Below, piece after piece: positions 51,095-60,372 of a stretch of DNA of 64,000 bases (its first letter is position 1; the number at the start of each line of letters is the position of its first letter). This stretch comes from CAZSHG01 sp964606695 [NCBI: uncultured bacterium] (GTDB lineage: Bacteria; UBP14; UBA6098). A program made the position numbers and the translations under genes. Below the pieces are notes generated by a model. The model searched no databases. It had not been told where the DNA came from and was given only the letters and a program-made list of their open reading frames with translations. The DNA is taken from positions 46,679 through 110,678 of the forward strand of contig CAZSHG010000006.1 of assembly GCA_964606695.1 (NCBI GenBank). The letters are read 5' to 3'.

Positions 51095-52608
51095 TAAAAT
51101 TGGAAATAGATAAATTTATAGGTGAAATATTTAAATAATAAAATTCCGAGGACAATTATGAAATAAAACGCCCATCTTAAAAGGACGTTTTTAGATCTCA
51201 ACGGCGCTAATTCCCCGCGATGTTCTTCGATGATATTCACGATATGCAGAAATAGAATTCCCATCACCGCTACCAGGAATTCGTGATCGTTTTTACCCAG
51301 CAGAATTATGTTCTGGAAGCCGCCCTCAATCGAGGGTTTCCTACCAAGATCGCCCCATCCGCGAAAGAGGTTTTGCGTGAAATATATCGCATCGTGGATA
51401 CTATTCGACCTGAAGAATATCCACGCGAACTGGACTGCCGAGAAAGTAAATACAGTCGAAATTACAGTGTTAATATAGGATTTTCTCTTAAATCCGATTT
51501 TCGACATCAATACTTTGCGGGGATGTTTTGTAAGGCTTTCCAGTATCAGGAATGCGCCGTGCAGGACACCCCAGATTATGAACGTCCACGCCGCGCCGTG
51601 CCATAATCCCGCGAGGAACATGGTCGTTCCCGAGGCAATCACATAGCTCCAGCTTTCGGATCTTATACCGAGTGGCTTCTTCTCCCCTATTTTCCTCGAC
51701 GACGAATAAGCAACGGGCAGGAAGAGGTAATCGCGTAGCCATGTCGAAAGAGATATGTGCCATCTTCCCCAGAAATCGGAGAAGGATTTCGCCAGATAAG
51801 GACGACGGAAATTTTGCATGAGATCGAATCCGAGGATTTTCGCCGCACCTATCGCGATGTATGAATATCCTGCGAAATCACAATATATCTGATAACCGAA
51901 GAATACCGTGGCGATGGCTATCGATATTCCGCGCCAGCCATCGGGCGAATTATAGACGGCATCGACAAAGGAACCGAGCCTGTCCGCGATTACCATTTTC
52001 AAAAAATAACCCCATATCATGTATTTCAAACCGTCGGTAACGCGGTCATAGTCGAATTTTTTCCTCTCGTAAAATTGCGGCAGTAGTCGTGTCGAACGTT
52101 CAATGGGGCCTGCCACGAGTTGCGGGAAAAAGGAAACATAGAGCGCGAAAATTCCGAAATGTTTCTCAGGCTCACGCGACCCGCGATAGACGTCGATTGT
52201 GTAACTCAGGGTCTGAAATGTATAAAAGGATATTCCCACCGGTAGAAGAAGTTCGCTCTTCGGCAGAAATGTGCATCCGCCCAAAAGGCCGCAAACCGTG
52301 CCCAGAACGTGCTCGTTGAAAAAATTATAATATTTGAAGGTGAATAACAAACCGAGACTGGCAACCAGGCTAAGTATAAACCAAAGACGTTTACGGGTTT
52401 TATCTTCCGCGCGAGCCATCAGCATAGCGAAGAAGTAGGCTACGGCGGTCGAAAAAACCAGGAGCAATGAATAGGCGGGATTCCACGACATGTAGAAATA
52501 ATAACTCGCCACGAGAAGCAACAGCCATCTGAACCTGTGCGGCACCGCGAAATAGACGACCGCCACGACGACGAAGAAAATTACGAATTGTAGCGAATTG
52601 AAAAGCAC
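51094..52608 (-). CDS. MBOAT-family O-acyltransferase (AlgI/DltB-like)
   Basis: 504 aa, with a GTG start at 52608 and about ten transmembrane helices. Family signatures are FPQLVAGPIERSTRLLPQF, the DFWGRWHISLSTWLRDYLFLP block and GLWHGAAWTF with the catalytic-type histidine. AlgI-like enzymes move acetyl from a cytosolic donor across the membrane for O-acetylation of exported glycans. It is coupled to the SGNH-like gene. No alginate or dlt genes are near, so the polymer is unknown. Confidence 0.93.
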   Translation of the reverse strand: MLFNSLQFVIFFVVVAVVYFAVPHRFRWLLLLVASYYFYMSWNPAYSLLLVFSTAVAYFFAMLMARAEDKTRKRLWFILSLVASLGLLFTFKYYNFFNEHVLGTVCGLLGGCTFLPKSELLLPVGISFYTFQTLSYTIDVYRGSREPEKHFGIFALYVSFFPQLVAGPIERSTRLLPQFYERKKFDYDRVTDGLKYMIWGYFLKMVIADRLGSFVDAVYNSPDGWRGISIAIATVFFGYQIYCDFAGYSYIAIGAAKILGFDLMQNFRRPYLAKSFSDFWGRWHISLSTWLRDYLFLPVAYSSSRKIGEKKPLGIRSESWSYVIASGTTMFLAGLWHGAAWTFIIWGVLHGAFLILESLTKHPRKVLMSKIGFKRKSYINTVISTVFTFSAVQFAWIFFRSNSIHDAIYFTQNLFRGWGDLGRKPSIEGGFQNIILLGKNDHEFLVAVMGILFLHIVNIIEEHRGELAPLRSKNVLLRWAFYFIIVLGILLFKYFTYKFIYFQF

Positions 52609-52634
52609 TTTCGTGGAACGCTATGACATTGGCA

Positions 52635-53267
52635 CTATGCACATGTGCCGAAAAGCCTGTCGCCGGCGTCGCCGAGGCCGGGGCGGATGTAGCCGTTCTC
52701 GTCGAGATGGTCGTCCAGCGCGCCCAGGTATATCGGCATGTCGGGGAATTTATCGTTGAGAAGATTTACTCCCTCCGGCGCGCCGATTACCCCGCAGAAA
52801 ACCAGGCTTGCCGGGTTGCGTCTCGATACAAGTTCCGCCGCCGCGACCGCGCTTCCACCGGTGGCGAGCATGGGATCGAGCAGGAAGATAGTGCGTCCGG
52901 TCAGATCGCTCGGAAGGGAATCGTAGTAGTAATCGGGGGCGAGAGTCTTTTCGTCGCGTTTGAGGCCGATGTGATACACCGAGGCGTTGGGCAGTAGCCG
53001 CTGGAAAGGCTTGACCATGCCCAGCCCCGCACGAAGGATGGGAATCCCGACGATGTCCTTTTCGAGGATTCGTTTGACCGCTACGGGTTCGAGCGGCGTC
53101 TGGACTGTCAGATTCTTGAACGGCGCGTGTTCGAGCGCCTCGGCGATGACCATCGACCCGAGAACGCTTATGCGCATGGAAAATTCCGGGTAATCCGTCT
53201 CACGGTCGCGTATTATCGAAAAAAGGTGCGCCACCGCCGCCATATCCTGTAAAACCACCGGCTCCAT
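52635..53267 (-). CDS. upp: uracil phosphoribosyltransferase
   Basis: 210 aa from the ATG at 53267 (AAAGGAG 6 bp upstream); 28 extra codons upstream are not family-like. It salvages uracil with PRPP to UMP. The PRPP loop LLDPMLATGGSA, GIPILRAGLGM and the C-terminal GDAGDRLFGT are all present. Monocistronic, lying upstream of the MBOAT gene on the same strand with a 26-bp gap. Confidence 0.95.
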   Translation of the reverse strand: MEPVVLQDMAAVAHLFSIIRDRETDYPEFSMRISVLGSMVIAEALEHAPFKNLTVQTPLEPVAVKRILEKDIVGIPILRAGLGMVKPFQRLLPNASVYHIGLKRDEKTLAPDYYYDSLPSDLTGRTIFLLDPMLATGGSAVAAAELVSRRNPASLVFCGVIGAPEGVNLLNDKFPDMPIYLGALDDHLDENGYIRPGLGDAGDRLFGTCA

Positions 53268-53404
53268 ATCGTCTCCTTTCGGTTTTAACAAAAGATAATC
53301 CGCGAATGGTGTGTTGTCAATGGATTTGAGATGGGAATTCGGCAAAAACAAGTTGCTTACGGCTGTGATTTCTTTATAATTCTATGAAACATAGGGAGGT
53401 AAAG

Positions 53405-53611
53405 ATGCGTCAGGTCATTATATTTCGGGGCGAAGACGGTTTTTGGATTGCGGAATGTCCTTCTCTGCCGGGATGTATCAGCCAGGGCAAGTCGAAAGAA
53501 GATGCCATTTTCAATATCCGCGAAGCCATTCGCCTCTACATCGAGGTTCTGGAGGAGGACAATCTTCCAGTTCCGGAAGAGCATTACGACGCGCTGACAG
53601 TTGTGGTGTGA
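53405..53611 (+). CDS. hicB: HicB-family antitoxin
   Basis: 68 aa from the ATG at 53405 (GGGAGG upstream). IIFRGEDGFWIAECPSLPGCISQG and DAIFNIREAIRLYIE match HicB. It precedes hicA by 2 bp. No separate DNA-binding domain is seen. Confidence 0.93.
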   Translation: MRQVIIFRGEDGFWIAECPSLPGCISQGKSKEDAIFNIREAIRLYIEVLEEDNLPVPEEHYDALTVVV

Positions 53612-53613
53612 GC

Positions 53614-53832
53614 ATGTTGCCTGTGATATCGGGAAAGGAATGTGTCAAAGCCCTTGAACGCGCAGGATTCAGAGTTCGACGAATCAAGGGCAGTCATATC
53701 ATAATGCGTAAAGATTCGCCCTTTGCTCAGGTTGTAGTTCCCAATCACAACACCCTTGACCGAGGGACTTTGCGCGGGATAATAGGTCAAGCAGGTCTAA
53801 CATTAAATGATTTTGTCGCATTACTGAAATGA
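53614..53832 (+). CDS. hicA: HicA-family toxin
   Basis: 72 aa from the ATG at 53614. ECVKALERAGFRVRRIKGSHIIMRK contains GSH with the catalytic histidine, then VVVPNHNTLDRGTLRGIIGQAG. Intact. It ends just before a strong palindromic terminator. Confidence 0.93.
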   Translation: MLPVISGKECVKALERAGFRVRRIKGSHIIMRKDSPFAQVVVPNHNTLDRGTLRGIIGQAGLTLNDFVALLK

Positions 53833-53850
53833 ATTATTTATAGCCCCATC

Positions 53851-53880
53851 AAAAAACCCCGGTCAATTGACCGGGGTTTT
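53851..53880. terminator. bidirectional terminator between convergent TA modules
   Basis: A 20-bp perfect palindrome, CCCCGGTCAA plus complement (53857-53876), flanked by six A on the left and four T on the right. It serves hicA (rightward) and the HicB-like gene (leftward). It resembles the gdhA terminator at 54505. Confidence 0.88.
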
Positions 53881-53919
53881 GATTTCTCTGAAAATAGAAC
53901 TTATCGGCTTGGGTTGAAA

Positions 53920-54114
53920 TCATCCGACAGGAATAGGCACAAGCTCGGTTTCTGCTGGTAGGTCGATCTCGGTTTCCAGAAGGTCCTCGAACCCGATTCG
54001 CAGAGATTCGATTAGTTCTTCCCGAGTTTTTTCCTGAGCGTTCACTCCGGGAATATCTACAAGCCAGCCTATCCACCAGCCTTCCTCATATTTTATTACA
54101 GCTCGAAGGTTCAT
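53920..54114 (-). CDS. HicB-like antitoxin
   Basis: 64 aa. EEGWWIGWLVDIPGVNAQEKTREELIESLRIGFEDLLE is a compact HicB core. It follows its toxin with a 4-bp overlap, the hicA-first order. Confidence 0.88.
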   Translation of the reverse strand: MNLRAVIKYEEGWWIGWLVDIPGVNAQEKTREELIESLRIGFEDLLETEIDLPAETELVPIPVG

Positions 54115-54305
54115 AATTTCTCCTCGATTTCAAGGTCTTTCAAAATCTTCTTTGCAAGGGTATTCACGATTTCGACATGGCGTGGCACTTCGGTTTTCAA
54201 TTTGCCTTTTGCGAAAATCGTATGGCGTCTGCCCTCGCGCAATAAATACGCGCCATTACGCTTTAGTAGCTTGATTAGTTTTGAACGCTTCAAATCCTTC
54301 CTCAT
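54111..54305 (-). CDS. HicA-like toxin (small subfamily)
   Basis: 64 aa. KLIKLLKRNGAYLLREGRRHTIFAKG with the GRRH motif, then TEVPRHVEIVNTLAKKILKDLEI. A paralogue of 39799-39981. No clear RBS; expressed from the promoter at 54469-54496 across a leader of about 160 bp. Confidence 0.85.
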   Translation of the reverse strand: MRKDLKRSKLIKLLKRNGAYLLREGRRHTIFAKGKLKTEVPRHVEIVNTLAKKILKDLEIEEKL

Positions 54306-54468
54306 TCAATCTTTTCAATACCAATGAATTTCAGGCTGTTTCTTCTCACAAATCATCTTCAGCTGAGGCAACACTTCTTTGGAAATCAATCCCCATTCTC
54401 GTTGTCTTGATATGGAGTGATTGTTTATATTTGTTTTCAATATACTTACAAATATCGATGGCATAATC

Positions 54469-54496
54469 AATATAACCATCGACGCCCTGCTGTCAA
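54469..54496 (-). promoter_or_regulatory. predicted promoter of the HicA/HicB-like module
   Basis: TTGACA (54496-54491), 16 bp, TATATT (54474-54469) on the minus strand, directly after the gdhA terminator. A 48-codon open stretch without a start (YIDYAIDICKYIENKYKQSL) follows and may be a gene remnant. Confidence 0.6.
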
Positions 54497-54504
54497 CCCC
54501 CATC

Positions 54505-54530
54505 AAAAAACCCCGGCCGTGTGGCCGGGG
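54505..54530 (-). terminator. rho-independent terminator of gdhA
   Basis: 8-bp stem CCCCGGCC/GGCCGGGG with a 4-nt loop; on the minus strand it is followed by six T. It shares the flank CCCCATCAAAAAACCCCGG with the terminator at 53851. Confidence 0.9.
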
Positions 54531-54559
54531 TTTGGGATTTGCGTTTGGGTCTAATGCGA

Positions 54560-55897
54560 TTAGATTATTCCCTGATCGAGCATCGAGTCGGCAACTTTGA
54601 TGAAGCCGGCGATGTTCGCGCCTTTGACGTAATCGACCCAATTGCCCTGGGTGCCGCATTCCACACACTGTTGGTGGATGGCTTGCATGATTCCGAGCAG
54701 TTTTGCATCGACTTCCTCGCGAGACCAGTTGAGCCTGAGGCTGTTCTGGGACATTTCGAGGCCGGATGTGGCCACGCCGCCGGCGTTCGCGGCTTTGCCG
54801 AGGCCGTAGAGAATCTTCGCGTTCTGGAAGATCTCGATGGCTTCCGGTGTGCTGGGCATGTTCGCGCCCTCGGAAACGACTTTACAGCCATTGTCGACGA
54901 GTGTTTTCGCGTCGTTGGCGTCGATTTCGTTCTGGGTTGCGGAGGGAAGAGCGACGTCGCACTTGACGAACCACGGGCGTTTGCCTTCGTAGTATTCGAC
55001 ACCGAAGTGTTCGGCGTATTCCTTTATCCTGCCGCGACGGACGTTTTTGAGATCCATGACCCATTCGAGTTTCTCGGTGTCGATGCCGTCGGGGTCGTAA
55101 ATCGCGCCGCTGGAGTCGGACAATGTAACGACTTTCGCGCCGAGCATGGTAGCTTTCTCGGTGGCATACTGCGCGACGTTACCGGAACCTGAGACGGTGC
55201 AGATTTTGCCTTCGAGGCTGTCGCCAACGTGGTTGAGCATTTCCTGCGCGAAGTAAACCTGGCCGTAGCCTGTGGCTTCCGGGCGAATGAGACTTCCGCC
55301 CCAGTTACGACCCTTGCCGGTCAGGACGCCGGTGAACTCGTTGCGGAGCTTCTTATACATACCATACATAAAACCGATTTCGCGTCCGCCCACGCCGATA
55401 TCGCCTGCGGGGACGTCGGTGTTAGGGCCGATATGGCGCTGAAGTTCCATCATGAAATTCTGGCAGAAGCGCATAACTTCGCCGTCGCTTTTGCCTTTGG
55501 GATCGAAATTCGATCCGCCCTTGCCGCCGCCCATGGGGAGCGTGGTCAGGGAGTTTTTGAAGACCTGCTCGAAGGCGAGGAATTTGAGCATGCCGAGGTA
55601 AACAGTCGGGTGGAAACGCAGGCCGCCTTTATAGGGGCCGATAGCGCTGTTCATCTCGACACGGTAGCCCTTGTTGATCTGGACTTCGCCATTGTCATCT
55701 ACCCATGTAACGCGGAACATAACCACGCGTTCGGGTTCGGCGATTCTCTCGAGAATCTTGGCGTTCTTATACTTCGGGTGCGCCTCGATAAAAGGCATGA
55801 GTGTTTCCGCGACCTCGCGGACCGCTTGATGGAATTCAGGTTCGCCGGGATTCTTGGCGATAATCTGTTCCATAAAAGCTTCAACTGAGTTGGACAT
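54560..55897 (-). CDS. gdhA: glutamate dehydrogenase, NADP-type
   Basis: 445 aa, the hexameric short form. It forms glutamate from 2-oxoglutarate and ammonium, or the reverse. The active-site region is PMGGGKGGSNFDPKGKSD with the catalytic lysine; the dinucleotide-binding start CTVSGSGNVAQYATEK and the DVPAGDIGVGGREIGFMYG block are clear. Length and the KGGLRFHPTV region fit the E. coli GdhA group (NADPH). A good promoter and terminator frame it as a single-gene unit. Confidence 0.96.
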   Translation of the reverse strand: MSNSVEAFMEQIIAKNPGEPEFHQAVREVAETLMPFIEAHPKYKNAKILERIAEPERVVMFRVTWVDDNGEVQINKGYRVEMNSAIGPYKGGLRFHPTVYLGMLKFLAFEQVFKNSLTTLPMGGGKGGSNFDPKGKSDGEVMRFCQNFMMELQRHIGPNTDVPAGDIGVGGREIGFMYGMYKKLRNEFTGVLTGKGRNWGGSLIRPEATGYGQVYFAQEMLNHVGDSLEGKICTVSGSGNVAQYATEKATMLGAKVVTLSDSSGAIYDPDGIDTEKLEWVMDLKNVRRGRIKEYAEHFGVEYYEGKRPWFVKCDVALPSATQNEIDANDAKTLVDNGCKVVSEGANMPSTPEAIEIFQNAKILYGLGKAANAGGVATSGLEMSQNSLRLNWSREEVDAKLLGIMQAIHQQCVECGTQGNWVDYVKGANIAGFIKVADSMLDQGII

Positions 55898-55985
55898 TAC
55901 ATCCTCCTTAGGGTGGTGTTTAGTTACTATGAATGAGATTTAAATAACTTCGATTCTTAGTACCTATTCATAAAATTGGGCAAAT

Positions 55986-56014
55986 AGAATAGGTTTATAG
56001 AAAGGCGTTGTCAA
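55986..56014 (-). promoter_or_regulatory. predicted promoter of gdhA
   Basis: TTGACA (56014-56009), 17 bp, TATTCT (55991-55986) on the minus strand, with an 88-bp leader before the start codon. Confidence 0.6.
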
Positions 56015-56121
56015 TGGAAATTTGTGGATAATTTCACAAATAAAACTAAAAAGAGACTTTTAGCCGATTTTTCTCTTTTATAATAGCCTACAAATATAAT
56101 ACGTTAGAGATATTGTTTAAT

Positions 56122-58311
56122 TTATTCTTTTATAAAAGAACCCATAAACTCCCTAACCATAGAGGCTTCCGCGGGGAATCCGTTTCTCATGGCCATATCG
56201 TGGTAATTATCGAGATAGCTTATAGCCGAATCTGGTCCGAATTTAGAGCTTAAAAGGAGGGAATAATTGCATCGATAACTTGCCAACCAGGGTCTTTCCA
56301 CAATAGCTTTGCCCACCGCCATAAGTCCCTTATCTGTATCGCCGAGCATAGCGCAGACAAGTCCCATATTCGAGAAAATCGATCCCTGGTCGCCCCCCAA
56401 AACAAAAGACCGCCCGAGGGCGTTATTGGCCTCCGTGGGACGCTTGTCCATGAGCAATATCGCGCCGTAGATAAGTTCGATATTGCCGCTCGTGGGGTAT
56501 AGTTTCTTCCCCGCTACATAAACAGCGTCAACGACCTCGAAGTGTCCGGCGACGGCCATCTGGTTCATATAAAGACATATCTTCAGAACCTCCTCGAGGG
56601 ACTTCTCTCTGTCTGGCACGGGCATCTTTTCGGTATATGCGAGTTGCTGGAGTTCCTCTATCAATTCCGGTTCCAGAGAAAAGGGGCCTCCTTCCGAATA
56701 AAGTTTCTCGAATTCCTCCAGCGTAGGAACTTTGTGCACCAGCGCCTCAGCGAAAAAACGCATCAGGCGGGGAACCATGTCCTTGCCGACCTTACCGGAA
56801 TGGATCGATTCGAAGGCATAATACGCCGCGCGGTCAGGTTCATCGACCCAGAGGTTGAAACTCATCAAATACAGATAGGGGCGAGCGTATTGGGGTTCAT
56901 ATTCGATTAGTTTGTTTCCCCATCTATGAACTTTATATGAATCCCAGAATTCCTCGGGGAGGTATATGTTCGTCATCACAAGTCTATCGAGTGGGGAGCG
57001 ATTATACAGGTAATAGGGCGTTCTCTGGCGGAGAAGGACGTTTTCCGCGCGGCTTTCGCCTTCGATGTTATCGGCATTCAGATAGACTTCGGTGCAAAAC
57101 AAGATCAGAGCCAGCGCGACGATAAAAGCCCGCAGATGAGGTTTCATTCCCGAAGCTCTGTATCCCGCGAAAATAACCACAGGAAAAAGCATTGCGGAGG
57201 CGAGTTCCCAATCCAGCGCGCCGAGTTCAAAAAACAGCGGGATTATCAATATCGTCGAAGTTATCGCTAAAGCCGACATATATTGGACGCGCATATTCGG
57301 TTTTTTCTCGAATTTCGTCAACAGAATTAAGACCGCGGGAGTTGTGAATAAAAGAAAATTGAGTTTGAGCCACAGATGATCAATCGACACGAAATAGCCC
57401 GGGAAAGATAACGGCAGATAACTCCGTGCTACTTCCTCGGACAATCCAGAGCCTGCGAAATAAAGGGTTCCGATAATTAAAGCCATGACAAGCAGTGCTA
57501 TTAATCGTTTGTCGATTTTATGGATGAAAGCAAGCGGAATAATTATCGTTAAGTAGAGATATAGCGGATTGAAAAGAACCGCAAAAATCAGAGGAACGAA
57601 GAAAAGATATCTCGCGTATCCCTTTTTTTCCAGGTTCTTCACGAGAAGTGTAATAAACCACATGGCGCAAACCAAACCGGGGGCATAAAGCTCTATATGA
57701 GTGAAAATCAGGAACAAGCTGGACGTCGCTATCACCAGGAAAATAGCGGTTTTCTCTCTCGCGTTCTTCCCGGTAAACTTCGCAAATTCCAATGAAATCC
57801 ACAGGAAAATCCCGCCAAGTAGCGAATGCACTATCATCAGAACGCTAAAGACGCTCAGTCCGAACGGATGAAAGATTTTGGTGAATATCCAATAGAACAA
57901 CTCGACGAAATAGCGGCGGGCAATATTGCTTCCCCGGCTGGAAAACTCCTCGATGTAGCGGACGATGACGTGCGAATCCCCCCAGATAAAATGCCTCGCC
58001 CTGAATAAATAAATTAAAACCGCACCGAAAATTATTACCGAAATAGCCCTGAGAGGATTTTTCAGCGTGTTAAAGAGAAATTCGCCCAACCGACCGAGTA
58101 GTTTATCAATAATCGCGAGAAACTCTTCGAAAAGGAGAAAACAGAAAACCGCCCAGAAAGCTATTTGAACGGTGAGCGGAGATTCTGTAACGGAGCTGGT
58201 AAACCACAATTCTGCGGGAAAAAAGTAACCAAGCAGATAAATGGCCGCAAGGACTATAGCAATTAGATAGCGTAAACGTGGTCTGCCTATTGCAAAGTTC
58301 ATGGAATTCAT
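56122..58311 (-). CDS. multi-pass membrane protein with TPR-like C-terminus
   Basis: 729 aa. The first about 420 residues hold about 11-12 transmembrane helices in a layout reminiscent of polytopic glycosyltransferases, but no GT-C signature aspartate motif is clear. The rest is helical with TPR-like units (for example NNALGRSFVLGGDQGSIFSNMGLVCAMLGDTDKGLMAVGKA). Probably envelope-related, with the TPR part on the outer side or cytoplasm uncertain. Family not recognised; single-gene unit. Confidence 0.7.
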   Translation of the reverse strand: MNSMNFAIGRPRLRYLIAIVLAAIYLLGYFFPAELWFTSSVTESPLTVQIAFWAVFCFLLFEEFLAIIDKLLGRLGEFLFNTLKNPLRAISVIIFGAVLIYLFRARHFIWGDSHVIVRYIEEFSSRGSNIARRYFVELFYWIFTKIFHPFGLSVFSVLMIVHSLLGGIFLWISLEFAKFTGKNAREKTAIFLVIATSSLFLIFTHIELYAPGLVCAMWFITLLVKNLEKKGYARYLFFVPLIFAVLFNPLYLYLTIIIPLAFIHKIDKRLIALLVMALIIGTLYFAGSGLSEEVARSYLPLSFPGYFVSIDHLWLKLNFLLFTTPAVLILLTKFEKKPNMRVQYMSALAITSTILIIPLFFELGALDWELASAMLFPVVIFAGYRASGMKPHLRAFIVALALILFCTEVYLNADNIEGESRAENVLLRQRTPYYLYNRSPLDRLVMTNIYLPEEFWDSYKVHRWGNKLIEYEPQYARPYLYLMSFNLWVDEPDRAAYYAFESIHSGKVGKDMVPRLMRFFAEALVHKVPTLEEFEKLYSEGGPFSLEPELIEELQQLAYTEKMPVPDREKSLEEVLKICLYMNQMAVAGHFEVVDAVYVAGKKLYPTSGNIELIYGAILLMDKRPTEANNALGRSFVLGGDQGSIFSNMGLVCAMLGDTDKGLMAVGKAIVERPWLASYRCNYSLLLSSKFGPDSAISYLDNYHDMAMRNGFPAEASMVREFMGSFIKE

Positions 58312-58491
58312 ACTTTAATTTAACACAAATAATCGTTTAAGCAAATTGATTTCTCGAAAAAAGTGTGCGAATTCGACTGTGCAAGAAGAACAAAGCGCCG
58401 AAATCTCGATTCTACGTCTCTAAGAAACCCGGATTTGCGATAAAAAGGAAAGATTGAAGACCATTCGAACCGATCGAGAATAGAATTCGCG

Positions 58492-59892
58492 CTATTTCTC
58501 TTCCTTTTGCTTCAAATCGAATTTTTCGATTTTCCGATATAGCGTGCTCGCGTCTATTCCGAGTATTTCGGCGGCGGTGGTCTTTTTCCAATCGGTGGAT
58601 TCGAGCACCCAGTAGATATATGCCTTTTCGATTGTTTCCATGGACGGCATTTCGCCCAATTCGGCCATCGCAACGGGCTTTTTAGTTGCGGTAGATACCT
58701 GTTCGGCTTGAAGTTTTTCCGGCAGGGACTTTGCGCCGATTGTGTCGCCCTCTGCCAACAGTAGCGCACGTTCCAGGACGTTTTCTAGTTCGCGGACGTT
58801 GCCTTTCCATGCGGCGTTCTTCAGTATTTCTTCCGCTTTGGCGGTAAAGTGCTTTTTTCTTTCGCCTGTGCGTGCCGAGAGTTTATCCAGTATATGTTCG
58901 GCTACCGGGATAATATCGTCCGGTCGTTCCCTGAGCGGTGGTATATGAATATGGAACACATTAAGTCTATAAAACAGGTCTTCGCGAAATTCTTTGTTGG
59001 CGGCCATGGCGGCCAGGTCCGCATTTGTCGCTGCCAGAAGCCGGACATCGACCTTGATTGGCTTGGTGCTACCGACGGGAGTAACTTCCTTCTCCTCCAG
59101 CGCACGCAACAGCTTGACCTGAATGCCCGGCGATGAAGTTGCGATTTCGTCCAGGAACAGCGACCCGCCGGCCGCCGCGGAGAAAAGACCTTCTTTGTCG
59201 CGTATCGCGCCGGTAAACGAGCCTTTGACATGGCCGAATAACTCGCTTTCCAGAAGCTGTTCTGGCAGAGCGCCACAGTTGACCGCCACGAAGGGGCCAT
59301 CGCTACGGTGAGAAAGGCGGTGAATGGCTTTTGCGATAAGGTCTTTTCCGGTGCCGGATTCTCCCGTTATCAGGACGGAACTGTCCGTAGGCGCGACCTT
59401 ACGGACGAAATCCTTGATGTCCTTTATCTCTTTCGATTCGCCAATAAATTCTTCGATATCCGGGCCGCCGCCGGTGCGAACCTGCTCTTTGAGCACACGG
59501 TTTTCGTCCTTGAGCCGCTTGTTTTCCAGGGCGCGTTTGATGGCGAATTTGACCTGGTTGACCTCAAAGGGCTTCGTAATATAATCGGATGCGCCTTCCC
59601 GTAGAGCGGATACTGCACTTTCCAGGCTGGCATAAGCGGTAATCATAATGACAGCGGTTGCGGGGTCGATAGAATGCACCTGTTTCAACAGTTCGATTCC
59701 GGAGACATCCGGCATCTTGATATCGGAAATCACAACGTCGAAATTTTCGCCGGTCAGGATCTCCGTCGCCCTGTCATAACAATCCGCGGTTCGAACATTA
59801 TAGCCCTCCTTTGAGAGCATTATATCTAAAAATTCGCGCATGGATTCTTCATCGTCCACCACGAGGACCTTTGGCTTAGTTTGTTGCGCCAT
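58492..59892 (-). CDS. NtrC-family sigma-54-dependent response regulator
   Basis: 466 aa from the ATG at 59892 (GGAGTGGTA upstream); an in-frame start two codons earlier is less likely. Receiver with D57 (ISDIKMPD), AAA+ domain with Walker A GESGTGKD and the sigma-54 contact loop GSFTGA, and a Fis-type HTH at the end (TTAAEILGIDASTLYRKI). When phosphorylated it would activate sigma-54 promoters. No histidine kinase is adjacent; the nearest is at 4544. Last gene of a four-gene run whose start overlaps the previous gene by 17 bp. Confidence 0.95.
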   Translation of the reverse strand: MAQQTKPKVLVVDDEESMREFLDIMLSKEGYNVRTADCYDRATEILTGENFDVVISDIKMPDVSGIELLKQVHSIDPATAVIMITAYASLESAVSALREGASDYITKPFEVNQVKFAIKRALENKRLKDENRVLKEQVRTGGGPDIEEFIGESKEIKDIKDFVRKVAPTDSSVLITGESGTGKDLIAKAIHRLSHRSDGPFVAVNCGALPEQLLESELFGHVKGSFTGAIRDKEGLFSAAAGGSLFLDEIATSSPGIQVKLLRALEEKEVTPVGSTKPIKVDVRLLAATNADLAAMAANKEFREDLFYRLNVFHIHIPPLRERPDDIIPVAEHILDKLSARTGERKKHFTAKAEEILKNAAWKGNVRELENVLERALLLAEGDTIGAKSLPEKLQAEQVSTATKKPVAMAELGEMPSMETIEKAYIYWVLESTDWKKTTAAEILGIDASTLYRKIEKFDLKQKEEK

Positions 59893-60370
59893 TACCACTC
59901 CCTTCTTTTGTTCTAATTATTCCACCGTTATGGATTCCACTGCGGATGACATCCACCCAATATTTCGCGTTGCCCACCGCGAACGCGGTTTCCAGCATTT
60001 CGCCGTCGGGCATGCGGAAAACAACATGTAGCAGTGGCAGTCTTCCACGCCGCCCCGCAAATTTTTTCACGGTATCGACATGTTCGATGGCTCCCAGGTT
60101 GACCTGCAATTTCTTTTTCGGCGCCCATAAATTAAAATGCAAATCCGTGGGTGTCAGCACGAGAAGGCCGTTTCCGCGCAGAGTGAATTTCTCGCCGGGG
60201 AAAGAATAACAGTTCGCGCCGTTGGCATATAGGATAACCTTTTCGTCGGGATGTTCTTCTTTCCATGCCAGAGCGGCTTTGCGCGAGGCATTGAAAATAA
60301 TCCACCAGAGAAGAGCCAGAACGCCAACTCCAAAGAGCACTGCGATTAGCGCTATCGTCCATCCAGACAT
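59876..60370 (-). CDS. membrane-anchored PH-like domain protein
   Basis: 164 aa. One N-terminal transmembrane helix (about 5-27), then a beta-rich domain (VILYANGANCYSFPGEKFTLRGN, LVLTPTDLHFNLW, ETAFAVGNAKYWVDVI) like bacterial PH or GRAM folds. Probably cytoplasmic-facing. It lies between the barrel-protein gene (2-bp gap) and the NtrC gene (17-bp overlap). Function unknown. Confidence 0.65.
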   Translation of the reverse strand: MSGWTIALIAVLFGVGVLALLWWIIFNASRKAALAWKEEHPDEKVILYANGANCYSFPGEKFTLRGNGLLVLTPTDLHFNLWAPKKKLQVNLGAIEHVDTVKKFAGRRGRLPLLHVVFRMPDGEMLETAFAVGNAKYWVDVIRSGIHNGGIIRTKEGSGNGATN

Positions 60371-60372
60371 AA

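Noticed and set aside
54315-54500. Complete gene between the gdhA terminator and the HicA-like gene
   Set aside because: The plausible frame (YIDYAIDICKYIENKY) has no start codon and is preceded by a stop; at most a remnant.
54521-55192. 223-aa plus-strand ORF antisense to gdhA
   Set aside because: gdhA is certain on the other strand; this frame has no RBS or domain.
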